64,000 bases of DNA from the NCBI GenBank assembly GCA_951812645.1, contig CATOSM010000001.1, positions 1,343,560 to 1,407,559 on the forward strand. The letters are read 5' to 3'. Source of the stretch: an uncultured Candidatus Nitrosopumilus sp. Its GTDB lineage: Archaea > Thermoproteota > Nitrososphaeria > Nitrososphaerales > Nitrosopumilaceae. Every line of letters begins with the position of its first letter. Within the stretch, counting starts at the first letter, position 1. Under the pieces are notes generated by a model. It saw only the letters and a program-made list of their open reading frames with translations, did not search any database and was not told the DNA's origin. Shown piece by piece: positions 44,372-53,764 of this stretch. The position numbers and the translations under genes were made by a program.

Positions 44372-45125
44372 CATATTTTTTGTTGGATGTGGTCCAGGCG
44401 ATCCCGAACTAATCACTGTTAAAGCAAAAAAACTAATTCAAAAGGCAGATGTTGTCGTATATTCAGGATCTTTGATTCCTGAACCAATTTTGAAGCTCTG
44501 TAAAAAGGGAAAACTCTATGATGCCGCCAAATTGGTAAGGGAGGAAATCCTTGATTTGTTGTACAAAAATGCAAAAAAAGACAAAGCTGTCGTTAGATTG
44601 CATGATGGCGATCCTTCAATTTATGGCGCCATCAAAGAACAAATTGACAATCTCGAGAAAAAAGGAATTAAATCTACCGTCGTTCCGGGCGTCACTGCAT
44701 TTTTAGCCTCCGCAGCTGCGCTTGGAACGCAATTAACGCTTCCAGGGGTAACCCAGACAATTATTGTTACAAGAGCAGAATCAAGAACAAAAGTTCCAAA
44801 GCGTGAAAAAATTTCCGAACTTGCAAAACACAAATCAACATTGATCTTTTATCTTAGCATTCAATTAATTTCAAATTTAGTAACTGAAGCCATTGCTGGT
44901 GGCTACAAAAAATCTACACCAGTCGCAGTTGTATACAGAGCAAGTTGGCCAGATCAAAAAATAATTAAAGGAACATTAGAAAATATTACACAAAAAATTA
45001 AAGAGGAAAAAATTACACGTACGGCAATTGTAATAATAAGCGACGTGATAGATCCTGAAACATACGAATACTCAAAGCTCTATGATAAAACATTCAGCCA
45101 TGGTTATAGAAAGGCTAAAAAGTAA
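44364..45125 (+). CDS. cbiF: Precorrin-4 C11-methyltransferase
   Basis: Class III methyltransferase for the C-11 step. 253 aa. FVGCGPGDPELITVKA at the start, LHDGDPSIYGAI near 80, VPGVTAFLASAAALG near 108, and VYRASWPDQ near 190 mark CbiF/CobM. Completes a cbiT-cbiL-cbiF operon; other cobalamin genes must lie elsewhere. Its end overlaps the convergent racemase pseudogene by 11 bp. Confidence 0.92.
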   Translation: MSDIFFVGCGPGDPELITVKAKKLIQKADVVVYSGSLIPEPILKLCKKGKLYDAAKLVREEILDLLYKNAKKDKAVVRLHDGDPSIYGAIKEQIDNLEKKGIKSTVVPGVTAFLASAAALGTQLTLPGVTQTIIVTRAESRTKVPKREKISELAKHKSTLIFYLSIQLISNLVTEAIAGGYKKSTPVAVVYRASWPDQKIIKGTLENITQKIKEEKITRTAIVIISDVIDPETYEYSKLYDKTFSHGYRKAKK

Positions 45126-45878
45126 ACGGCTTAACCTTGTTTTTGATTCCCATTCTGCCTAACTTAATTTGGAATTTTTCAGGGTTTCCAGTTGCAAAAA
45201 CCTGCAATAGATTTCTTTTGGTTTGACTATGTTTTACCTTTCGAAATAATTTTTTGGCGACTATATCTGCAGGATCTATGAAATTAACATTAGTATATTG
45301 TCTCTTTAATAAGGGTTTTAAAAATGGCAAATGAGTACTAGAAAGCGTAACAGTATCAATATTGTTTTCTGATATCAGTTTATCAAGTGTTTTTTTAATA
45401 ATTTTTTGGCATAAAGCTTTGTTTGAGATAAACTTTCCAGATTCTACTAACTCAACAAGATCTGATCCGTTTATTTTAAAAATTTTACAGTTTTTTTGAT
45501 GTTATGCCCTTTGATGTATTGTTTCAAGCCATTGCTGTAAATTGCACCTTTTGTCGCTAAAATTCCAATTTCTTTTGTTTTAGATTTTTTTATTGCATCC
45601 TCTAATGGCGGTTTTACATCAATTATATTCTCAGTTACCACATCTAATATCAAACTAGGAGTATTTGATGCCACAACTATAAAATCAGGAAAAAAATTCT
45701 CCTGTAATAATTTAATCGAACCTTTAATAATACCAGATAACTGAGTACGTGATTTGTCTCCATAAGGAAAGTTGTTTTGATCTGCAAGATAGACGATCTC
45801 AGACTTTGAAATTTTTTGAATTTCTTTGATTATGGATAATGAGCCTAGGCCAGAATCAAAGATTGCAATTTTAGCCAC
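45115..45878 (-). pseudogene. Glutamate-racemase-like protein, single frameshift, no catalytic Cys
   Basis: The first part (45471-45878) reads as an Asp/Glu racemase-fold protein with FDSGLGSLSI; the second part (to 45115) continues in another frame with SSTHLPFLKPLL. The join is at a run of seven T (45491-45497 on the plus strand); one more base would restore a ~250-residue protein. Canonical enzymes have catalytic Cys in ACNTAS and GCTHYP; here the positions read ASNTPS and SSTHLP, so both are Ser. Either a pseudogene or a frameshifted non-racemase homologue. Confidence 0.75.
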
Positions 45879-45981
45879 GAATTGTACAGAAAGCTTGGAG
45901 TAATGTTTGTTAGCTAAATTTACTCCAAAGTCGATCTAAATACACACCTTCCATTAAGACCAAATTTCTAAACCACCCATC

Positions 45982-46632
45982 ATGCCAAACTTCGATAAAA
46001 CTTGGGCTCGACAGGAGACTCAAAGCGTAACTGGCAAACTCCGTGAAGCAGTAAAGCCTCAAGGTGCATTAAAACCACGAATTCAAACTGCAGTTAACAA
46101 ACTACAAGTCCAAATCTCAAAAATGGATTCTATGTTAGGAAAACTGCACGAAAGAGATGCGCAACTCTTTCAGAGAGTCGTGACTGCAATGCAGCAGCAT
46201 GATACTAGCACAAGTAGAGTTTTGTCCAACGAATTAGCTGAAATTCGCAAAGTTACAAAGATGCTCGGCAACGCAAGAATGTCATTAGAACAAGTCCAAC
46301 TAAGACTGACAACCATTCATGATCTTGGTGATGCCATGGTGGCAATTGGACCGGCAATGTCTACAATGAGCGGATTGAAGTCATCGCTAGGAAGATTCAT
46401 GCCAGAAGCTGACTCAGAGTTGAATACCATGACTCAGACACTTAATGGACTAATGATGGATTCACTTGCAGGAGACTCGTTTAGCATGGAGTCTGATGTT
46501 TCAAGTGAAGAAACCGAAAAGATTCTTCAAGAGGCATCTGCAGTAGCTGAGCAACAGGTAGGAGACAAATTCCCATCTGTACCATCTTCAACTGGACTTT
46601 CGTCACAATCCTCTACTTCTACCTTTGATTAG
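45982..46632 (+). CDS. CdvB/ESCRT-III-like protein, paralogue 2
   Basis: 216 aa, clearly homologous to the protein at 17116 along its length (KPQGALKPRIQTAVNKLQ, RDAQLFQRVV, LRLTTIHDLGD). Helical basic core about 15-150, acidic helix about 170-195, Ser-rich tail. No winged-helix domain, unlike the CdvB with a CdvC-independent wing in some relatives. Probably polymerises on membranes in division or vesicle formation. The two paralogues differ mainly in the C-terminal third. Confidence 0.83.
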   Translation: MPNFDKTWARQETQSVTGKLREAVKPQGALKPRIQTAVNKLQVQISKMDSMLGKLHERDAQLFQRVVTAMQQHDTSTSRVLSNELAEIRKVTKMLGNARMSLEQVQLRLTTIHDLGDAMVAIGPAMSTMSGLKSSLGRFMPEADSELNTMTQTLNGLMMDSLAGDSFSMESDVSSEETEKILQEASAVAEQQVGDKFPSVPSSTGLSSQSSTSTFD

Positions 46633-46671
46633 GGCGAACAGTCCATTCTTTTTGTTTTAATTTTTAAAAAC

Positions 46672-47826
46672 CTAATTCCAAAGTTTTTCCTTAAAAGTAA
46701 GTTTTTTGTTTAACAAGAAATTACTAAATGCTGCAGTACCAATTGCCAATAGCAACGCAGGCGGCTGTTCAACATTATAAGATTCTACTAACCAAAACAT
46801 CATTGAAATTTGTACTAATGCACCTAATGAGCTGAATAGACTAAATTTACCATACTGTGAGAGTATTTTTCTTTTTGAAAAATCCGTGTCTTCAAAAGTC
46901 CAAACTTTGTTTAACAGAAAATTTGTGGATATTGAGGCTATTATTCCAAAAATGTTTGCATGAATATACCATAATTCTGTAACACCAGAAGTAAAAAGTG
47001 TAGATACAATGTAATTAACGCCAACTCCAGTGGCACCAACAGTGAAAAATCGTGCAGCCTTTGAAAGGAATCTAACGGATTTTCGTCTTTCATCAGATGT
47101 TTTCATCTTTCCATTCTTGTAAAGTTTCCAAACAGATTTAAAATAACCAATAATAATAGAAGAGTTCAGCTTACTTGAACCAAATTTTCTATTTTCAAAT
47201 GTATATGGTATCTCTTTAACATCAATATCTTTTGTCTTTACCAAAATCTCTAAAAGCAATTTGTAACCTAATGCATCAAAATTTAACCCTTTGATAATGT
47301 TTTTTTTAAATGCAAAAAATCCAGACATAGGATCTTTAATTTTAACGCCAAGTCCTTTTTTTGCAACCATAGTTGCAACTTTACTCATCAATTTTCTTTT
47401 TGCAGTCCAGCCCTGAATATTTCCACCAGTAATGTATCTAGATGCCACAACAAGATCACATTGATATTGCTTTAGTGCGTCAATTAATTTGGGGATAATT
47501 TGTGGGGGATGTGAAAAGTCGGAATCCATCACTATTATCGTATCACCTTTTGCATTTTGGATTCCCTTTAGAATTGCTGAAGACAAACCATCTTTAGCTT
47601 TGCGATGTATGACATCGATAGTGTTTTCAGCAATTTTTTTGAGATTTTGAATATAATCATCTACTATTCTACCAGTTCCATCAGGTGAATTGTCATCAAC
47701 CACAATGGTTTCAGTATGAATGTCTTTTGGTATATTTTGACGAATTAATTTTAGAATACTAACAATATTCTGAGATTCATTATAGGTAGGAAGAATGATT
47801 GAAATCTGAAGATGCGAGCTAGTCAT
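46672..47826 (-). CDS. GT2 glycosyltransferase fused to GtrA-like membrane domain
   Basis: 384 aa. Residues 1-235 are a DPM1-type GT2 domain (LPTYNESQNI, VVDDNSPDGT, VMDSDFSHPP with the metal-binding Asp residues). Residues about 255-380 form a four-helix GtrA-like membrane domain (RFFTVGATGVGVNYIVS, FLLNKVWTFED, FLLNKKLTFKE). Likely makes polyprenyl-phosphate sugars for protein or surface glycosylation and flips or anchors them. Intact. Confidence 0.9.
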   Translation of the reverse strand: MTSSHLQISIILPTYNESQNIVSILKLIRQNIPKDIHTETIVVDDNSPDGTGRIVDDYIQNLKKIAENTIDVIHRKAKDGLSSAILKGIQNAKGDTIIVMDSDFSHPPQIIPKLIDALKQYQCDLVVASRYITGGNIQGWTAKRKLMSKVATMVAKKGLGVKIKDPMSGFFAFKKNIIKGLNFDALGYKLLLEILVKTKDIDVKEIPYTFENRKFGSSKLNSSIIIGYFKSVWKLYKNGKMKTSDERRKSVRFLSKAARFFTVGATGVGVNYIVSTLFTSGVTELWYIHANIFGIIASISTNFLLNKVWTFEDTDFSKRKILSQYGKFSLFSSLGALVQISMMFWLVESYNVEQPPALLLAIGTAAFSNFLLNKKLTFKEKLWN

Positions 47827-47938
47827 TCGTAATCATCTCTACGCCTAACCAAATGAATATTAATTTTTAATAAATCCCATGCCTAGACTGAATGGATGTA
47901 TTGATTTTGTCAATCTATAAGGAATCTCTATATAGAAA

Positions 47939-48531
47939 TCAAGACAACCTTAAGTTTAATCTGGATTTAAATCCAGGAATTAAAAGAGCCCCAACTAACG
48001 TAATTAGAGTAAAGAGAGGAGATGGAAATTCAGGAATTGTTTAATCTGGAGAAATCATTTGACCCCATGTTTTATGATCAGCATATGAAGACAATGATTC
48101 GGATGCAGTTTTAGGTCACGTGACAGATTGATCTTTTTCTCCATCAAAAACCGTAGTATGTACATTATAAACATCAGATCTTCCAATTAAATCAATTGGG
48201 ATTTTAAATTCATAGGAAACATGTGGAGACTTAGAATATCGTTCATGTTCCTTAGAAATTCCAGATGTCGCAACAACATTATCAGGATTTTTTATTTTTT
48301 TGTATTCATTATTCAATGATTCAAAATAGTTTATTCTTGTGACAAGATCCCCATGAAGAGACATCTCAAAACGAAAAATTGGCTGCGAAGAATTATTTTG
48401 TATTGTTGCACTGTCAAAACATAAAATTGATTTATCTTTTAATGGATTAACAGAATTATCTGCAATAACATCAATTAATACAAAAATTTCTTCATAGTTG
48501 GGATTATTTGGACAAGTATAATAAAGTAATA
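47939..48531 (-). pseudogene. Exported protein with PEF-type C-terminal sorting-like end, broken
   Basis: One long frame reads CPNNPNYEEIFVLIDVIADN through YEFKIPIDLIGRSDVYN, then two in-frame stops (at about 48117 and 48031), and ends TIPEFPSPLFTLITLVGALL plus basic residues. A PEF motif, hydrophobic helix and basic tail at the very C-terminus resembles the exosortase/archaeosortase signals of these archaea. The 5' end is missing, cut by the adjoining DUF3800 relic. Confidence 0.65.
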
Positions 48532-48842
48532 GATGGACGTCCCAGATTTTTTACTCTGGCAGGGATCATAATCGATGATACAGCCAGGACAGAACTCAAC
48601 AACAAAATCAATTCCATAAGCAGTAGGTATTTTTCAAGCGTAACACCACCTGAAAATTTCAAGATTCGTTACCATCCGTTAGGAAACAAACGCCAATACT
48701 ACAACTAGCGGATTTTTTTGCATATTCGGCGTGGATAAGACAAACCACTTCCCACTCATCTGAAACCCGATGGCTGTCAATCAAAGACAAGTATTACAGA
48801 TTAAACTGGGGATGGTACAAAGCAGGAAACGCCGCAATCTAA
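48508..48842 (+). pseudogene. DUF3800-like protein, deleted and frameshifted
   Basis: The first part (to 48708) contains RPRFFTLAGIIIDD; the frame then shifts to QLADFFAYSAW followed by DKYYRLNWGWYKAGNAAI. Those two pieces correspond to the start and the end of DUF3800 proteins (RNase-H-like nuclease fold often found on mobile elements); the middle is gone. Not functional. Confidence 0.6.
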
Positions 48843-48981
48843 AGGCGATTCCTGATCTCTTGTTTCCAAGTCTCATAGTTAGCATCACACCAACGGAACC
48901 GTAACAATGGGTGCTGATTTCTATTTTTTAAGGGTGGGATTTCATCAAGAGAGAATCCGCCGACCTGTCTGCTCATACAAA

Positions 48982-49533
48982 TTACCCCCATACAATCTTT
49001 GTAACCGGTTTTTTGATGGCCCGTGCTGGTTTGGCCATTTTCTGTTTCAGCGAGGATGCCTTGGAACGTGCAAGTTTTCCAAGGCCTGATTGAGTTTTTA
49101 CAAAATCAATAACGGCACTGTCTGGATTTATGACATGGTGTCCGACACTCCTGGATGCCCTTTCCAAACCCTTGTCACATGTTACCAGGATGGAACCTGT
49201 AATCATTGCAAATGCAAGTATTTGGTTGTCAGGATAGTGCAAACCATCGATCTTCTCATTAAGCCAGATGCCAAGAACGTTCATCTCTTCAGAAATCTCC
49301 TCAGTACCAATCTTGCTGTCTGAGACAAACTCCAACCTTGACTTTACATCGTCGTATCCGTAATCGGCCTTGTTGTCAATCTCGTAGATTGATACCGTAG
49401 TAAAGACGGCCTTGGATGCCTCAAGATCAATCCTCATTTTTAACATGTCAAGATATGCCGGATTGTCATAGCATCTTCTTCCGATACACGTATCCAAGAC
49501 GTAACTTTTTTGAGATCTGTCCTTTGTACCAAC
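48982..49533 (-). CDS. PIN-domain protein
   Basis: 183 aa from MVGTKDRSQKS (frame open to 49551). PIN-type RNase fold: YVLDTCIG with the first Asp, EIDNKADY and the distal YPDNQILAFAM...LVTCDKGL acidic residues. Extended by a basic C-terminal tail (about 150-183, KASSLKQKMAKPARAIKK) not usual for VapC toxins. Divergent from the 415-aa gene at 49727. No small antitoxin gene next to it on its own strand, so it may be a housekeeping-like or orphan PIN protein. Confidence 0.75.
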   Translation of the reverse strand, partial: VGTKDRSQKSYVLDTCIGRRCYDNPAYLDMLKMRIDLEASKAVFTTVSIYEIDNKADYGYDDVKSRLEFVSDSKIGTEEISEEMNVLGIWLNEKIDGLHYPDNQILAFAMITGSILVTCDKGLERASRSVGHHVINPDSAVIDFVKTQSGLGKLARSKASSLKQKMAKPARAIKKPVTKIVWG

Positions 49534-49726
49534 CATACAAACAATACACATATTTTACTATTAAATGTATCTTTTTTTCTATAAAAAGCTATTATTTTTA
49601 ATATAAAGTAATGCTGGATCTCATTCTAGCCTTGATCAAAAAACTCTGATAGTAAAAAAAGTCTTTTTAGTAAATATTTGACCATTTTTTCAAAGGGTTT
49701 TTATTCGTTAACTGACTGTGGTCATT

Positions 49727-50971
49727 ATGGATGGGCAAGAAGAGTTCCATATTCTACCGATGCATCAGAGACAGATTAACGACATAGTAAGGGTCTCAAA
49801 AAAATTCACATCCTCAAGGGACTTTCTAAAAAATGCCATTGAGATTCTGCTTGCGTGGGAGAGTAAGCATCCGGAAGACTGTATGATGCTAATTAACGAG
49901 CTAAGGCCATTTTCTCCTGAACAGGCGGCAATAATGGATGCATCCATGAAAAAAGAGGAACGCGAGAAATATTTCGGAAAGTCCGACCGGGAACATCATG
50001 ATCAGGAACACACTGCTCTGGCGCAGACAGACTATGACCATATGAAAATGCAGGGGAACTATTCCAACACCATAAAATACATCAAATCATTAAAGGTTAC
50101 AGAACCGAAAAATCTGATAGAATATGACGGGTATCCGCTTCTGTCTTCGAATTACAGGAGGTTTCTCCCAGAAAAACTTGTAATTGCAACCCTGTCTCAC
50201 CTGCTTGAAAGCAAAAAAACTACCAGGGTGGAACTTAAGGATCTCAGAGTAAACGCATACGATCTTCTCGAGGAATACTGTACAATGATAACAGATTATG
50301 AGAAAAAAGAAAACATAAAAAGACAGAACAAAATGTCCACAGGACTTCCGAAGAAAGGCAAGGACGGTGACGGTGACGGCAACATTGAGACGGTGATGAG
50401 GATAAAGGACACGCTGATTGGAAAGGCAAGAACCAGCAGGGTTCTTGGCGGCAGACACTTTGAAGGCGCCCTATCAGCTATGGGACTGGTTTACGCGTTT
50501 GAAGAAGAAGGCAAGATTTTCATCTCCCTTTCAGAGACGGGGAAAAAGTTCTTTCTGTTGGATAATCCGGTCTTTCCAAACAACGATTTTTCAAAGGGTT
50601 CGCTTTCCGAGAGGGAGTCAAAGTTCATCATGGAAGAAATAATTCCAAAAAGGGACTTGGAAAAGAGCATCACAGACAGGGTAATCTCAACCATCGGGAT
50701 TTTTGAAAAGTCAAAGAAGAGGGATTACTGGAGGAAGAAGGATCTGGCAGAGCTAGAGTCCGTCATTCAGTCCGAGTACAGGGAATATGTCAGACGGAAT
50801 CCCGACACAGGCAAAAAATTCAATCTAACGCACCTTGCCACGGATAATGCACAGACAAGGGCAAGGATGAGGCAAGAAAGGCTTGCACTGATGGGAAGAC
50901 TTGTTGAGATGGGGCTGATAGAATGGAACATCAACCGGGATAGTGTTTCCGAATACTATGTTGCAAAATAA
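49727..50971 (+). CDS. Large hypothetical with probable DNA-binding C-terminus
   Basis: 414 aa from ATG at 49727; TTTTTATT at 49698-49705 lies 26 nt before it, indicating a leaderless start (GTG at 49718 is too close). Charged and helical throughout, with an acidic GDGDGD loop near 225 and C-terminal segments that look winged-helix-like (ALMGRLVEMGLIEWNINRDS). Codon use is GC-richer than the AT-rich core genes, hinting at transfer. Divergent from the PIN gene, 194 bp between them. No family recognised. Confidence 0.7.
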   Translation: MDGQEEFHILPMHQRQINDIVRVSKKFTSSRDFLKNAIEILLAWESKHPEDCMMLINELRPFSPEQAAIMDASMKKEEREKYFGKSDREHHDQEHTALAQTDYDHMKMQGNYSNTIKYIKSLKVTEPKNLIEYDGYPLLSSNYRRFLPEKLVIATLSHLLESKKTTRVELKDLRVNAYDLLEEYCTMITDYEKKENIKRQNKMSTGLPKKGKDGDGDGNIETVMRIKDTLIGKARTSRVLGGRHFEGALSAMGLVYAFEEEGKIFISLSETGKKFFLLDNPVFPNNDFSKGSLSERESKFIMEEIIPKRDLEKSITDRVISTIGIFEKSKKRDYWRKKDLAELESVIQSEYREYVRRNPDTGKKFNLTHLATDNAQTRARMRQERLALMGRLVEMGLIEWNINRDSVSEYYVAK

Positions 50972-50980
50972 GACCCTGCC

Positions 50981-51316
50981 TTAAAAAAACCATTCAAGGC
51001 CTGGATACCTTGCATCTGGCGCCTCAAGAAGGTGGGAATTCCTGCCATTCTTTGTGATTTGATCTCCCCCAAGAAAACGACAAAGACGACACAGCTGACC
51101 CGTCACGATGTCATCCCTGTGGTTTACCTTCAGCCCGCCTACCCTGCCATGGAATTTAAATTTGAATATCACGCCGGCCTCTGGAAAAAAATCACGCTCT
51201 GCCTTCTGGATGTGCCAATAGCGGATGCATGTAAATTCATTTTTGTGGTATGTGGATTGGGCGTTATTTTCTTGATTTGTTTGTAGAGCATTCCAAACTG
51301 TGATTTCCCGTTGTCA
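50981..51316 (-). other. Coding-like minus-strand sequence, no good start
   Basis: A minus-strand frame runs about 110 codons from after a stop near 51318 to a TAA at 50981, including IFKFKFHGRVGGLKV and QLCRLCRFLGGDQITKNG. It has no ATG, only a mid-frame GTG. It could be a truncated gene whose start was lost, or chance; the cysteine pair and composition favour real coding origin. Confidence 0.3.
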
Positions 51317-51532
51317 TCAGTTTATTATCCTAGTCAAGAGATCCTCTGCTATGGAAAACGCAATGTCGTACTGATCCTCATTGAGAAACAAGGGACTGAC
51401 AGACTCTAACAATCGTACAAGTTCATCATCTGTGATGCCAACTGGAAAAGAAAACCCATTAATTTTTAGATAATGCTGAGTTACAATAAATGCAATAGAC
51501 TTGTTTCCATTTTTGAATGGTTGCTCAGACAA
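51317..51532 (-). pseudogene. Doc/Fic-type fragment with degenerate active site
   Basis: 71 codons with EQPFKNGNKSIAFIVTQHYL, which corresponds to the HPFxDGNKRTAF active-site helix of Doc-type toxins; the catalytic His reads Gln and the Arg after Lys reads Ser. About half the Doc domain upstream is missing, so it is a remnant. An intact Fic gene follows on the other strand. Confidence 0.6.
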
Positions 51533-51580
51533 TTTCCTTGTTGTTTATCTAGACGGCTATGGCCTTAGCTGTGGCATGTG

Positions 51581-51673
51581 TCACTCCCTTGCCATAGACA
51601 GAATTGATCTCAAGATGGTTTCCAGTCTCTCATCGTTTTTCAATGCCAGTGTCATGTCTTTACATTCCTCCAT
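51581..51673 (-). pseudogene. Short antitoxin-like remnant
   Basis: 30 codons beginning MEECKDMTLALKNDERLETI and ending SMARE. Placed just upstream of the Doc remnant on the same strand, in the position of an antitoxin gene. Too short and divergent to assign a family. Confidence 0.3.
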
Positions 51674-51789
51674 TTTTGATAAGGCCCCATTTTTCCTCTG
51701 TATTATTATATGAACAAGTATAGTAATATTGAGTACAGTTTTTTATAAAAATTATAAAGTTTATAGTATATACAATACCCAATAATACT

Positions 51790-52668
51790 ATGGCTACTGT
51801 CGTTCCTGAGAAAAAGGGAAACCAGACATATTATTTCCTCAGACACAGCTCAGGCACTGATCAACTAAAGCGATATCTGGGAAAAACAATTCCCAAAAAC
51901 ATTGGGGAATTAAAAAAAGAGTTTCTTTTGGAGTTTTACCAACAACAGTGGCAGCCAAAACTGCAAGCAATTTATGACAATTACCAAAAAGAAACGCAGT
52001 CTCTTCCTGAAAAAATTAAACTGCAAAATTTTGAGAGTTTGGGAATAACATTCACATACAACACACAGAGAATAGAGGGTTCTTCATTGACACAAGAAGA
52101 TACCAAGGATCTTCTAATTCACGGAATTACCCCAAACAAGAAATCAAAGATTGACACCATTGAGACCCAACGACACCATGACTTGTTTGTAAATCTGACA
52201 TCTTCTGATAAACTCACCAAGATAACACTTGACACTGTTCTTTCATGGCACAAGAACGCATTTGAGCAAACACAAATTGGAGAGGCTGGTTCGGTCAGAA
52301 CATATGCCGTTGGAATCAAAGGTAATCCCAAAATTGAATTTGCAACCGTGCCTGAAATAAAGCCACGATTGGCAAAATTATTCAAGTGGATAAACAACGT
52401 CAAAGACATATCTCCTGTAGAGATTGCATGCAAAGCACATTATGATTTCGTTGTAATTCACCCATTTGGAGACGGCAATGGAAGAATCTCTAGACTGTTA
52501 ATGAATTACATTCTATTCAAACATGATTATCCGTTAATGATAATCTTCAACAAAAACAGAAAACCATACTTCAAGTCACTTGAGCGTTCACAACTAAATG
52601 ACGAACCAATTCATTTCCAGAAATGGTTTATGAAAAATTATTTCAAGGAAAACGCAAAATACCTCTAA
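51790..52668 (+). CDS. Fic-family protein
   Basis: 292 aa. The Fic core motif HPFGDGNGRIS is complete, with the catalytic His at about residue 224, so AMP or other nucleotide transfer to a target hydroxyl is expected. N-terminal part (about 1-90) contains a Fic_N-like region with TYNTQRIEGSSL, whose TxRIEGS resembles the inhibitory helix motif of class II/III Fic proteins. ATG preceded by an AT-rich TATA-type promoter (around 51755-51770). Intact; target unknown. Confidence 0.88.
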   Translation: MATVVPEKKGNQTYYFLRHSSGTDQLKRYLGKTIPKNIGELKKEFLLEFYQQQWQPKLQAIYDNYQKETQSLPEKIKLQNFESLGITFTYNTQRIEGSSLTQEDTKDLLIHGITPNKKSKIDTIETQRHHDLFVNLTSSDKLTKITLDTVLSWHKNAFEQTQIGEAGSVRTYAVGIKGNPKIEFATVPEIKPRLAKLFKWINNVKDISPVEIACKAHYDFVVIHPFGDGNGRISRLLMNYILFKHDYPLMIIFNKNRKPYFKSLERSQLNDEPIHFQKWFMKNYFKENAKYL

Positions 52669-52763
52669 GATTCATTTTCAAACATTCTATCTCTTATTAA
52701 AAACGTGTTTTTGTCATTTCTAGGCCCATTTTTCGATTACCCTCCATACCAATTTTTGATTAT

Positions 52764-53642
52764 CAACTTATCCTAAAACCATCCAATACATCATGACGGA
52801 TGCCAGATGCACAAACCCGAGACAGTTGTCACAGTTCCCTTCGTATCTGACTGCCGTCCCGTAAAGTCCGCACCTGGGCCAGGCAAGGAACCGCTCTACG
52901 ACAAACCTTGTCTTGCCATAATGTCTTTGATTCCTGTTTTGTGCAACGTTCCTTGAGTTCTTTTTGTATGGAATGCAACGGTCAATCCCATGGGATCTCA
53001 GATAGTCTCTGATGTATGCCGCATCGTATCCCTTGTCTGTATACGCTGAAGATGATCTCCCGTATCAGATCATCATCTACAAGTTCTGAGGTGTTTTCCA
53101 ACACATCAATGAATTTCGTACTGTCATGGACATTTGCAGGGCTGGCCCTGATTGGGATTGGCAGTCCTGTCCCGTCTACTGCAGCGTGTATTTTTGTGCC
53201 CAGGATCTTCCTGAACCCGTCATATCCTATTTTGTCCCCCCTTTTTTGGCGGCAATTGGCGATGAATCAATCGATATTTTTTGCAGGTTGATTTTTCCCT
53301 GTCTGTGTGCGGATTTGATCAGTCCTGATAGAATCCTTTTCCATATTCCCTTTTGCTGCAGCTCTGAGAATCTCAGATGCGCGGTGGATTTTGAACCGTA
53401 TCTGTCCGGCATGTCTGCCCACCTGCAGCCGGTTGTTAGGACAAACGATATTCAGTTGGTTGTGTTTCTGCCATTGCATCCCGGCCTGCCGGTTTTTGCA
53501 GGCTTTGGCAGACGTGATGCAACCGTGTTCCATTGAATGTCTGACATTTCTTTGTGAATCATGAAGGATACATCGGCAGGGTCATTCTTGGATCCCGATT
53601 GTCATGAATTATTTACAAAATGATAGGTTTTAGGATGAGTTG
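52764..53642 (-). mobile_element. IS5-type insertion sequence (IS-B), decayed
   Basis: About 879 bp bounded by CAACTTATCCTAAAACC at 52764 and its inverse GGTTTTAGGATGAGTTG ending at 53642. The minus-strand transposase is broken. It belongs to a different subtype from IS-A and IS-C: its protein pieces match the truncated element at 57409. No clear target duplication. Confidence 0.8.
52786..53560 (-). pseudogene. IS-B transposase, multiply disrupted
   Basis: From the ATG near 53560 (MSDIQWNTVASRLPKP) it meets an in-frame TGA within the GRNTTN segment. It then continues through CRWADMPDRYGSK, crosses a normal A-run frameshift site into the catalytic part near 53230, loses frame once more near 53050, and ends with NCLGFVHLASVMMYW. 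Same family as IS-A but distinct in sequence. Confidence 0.75.
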
Positions 53643-53764
53643 TATGTCGATAGGATCATTTATTCTTGGAAATGCTCATCAATATTGCACCCAATGATAC
53701 TGTGTTTCCTAACATGACCAGATCTGATTATTTTCATCACTGAAGCCTTAGATCAGAATATTCT

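Noticed and set aside
45471-45878. Functional glutamate racemase
   Set aside because: Both catalytic cysteines are serine and the frame is broken after about 135 codons.
53126-53536. Plus-strand 136-codon frame inside IS-B
   Set aside because: Antisense shadow of the transposase, which has recognisable motifs on the minus strand.
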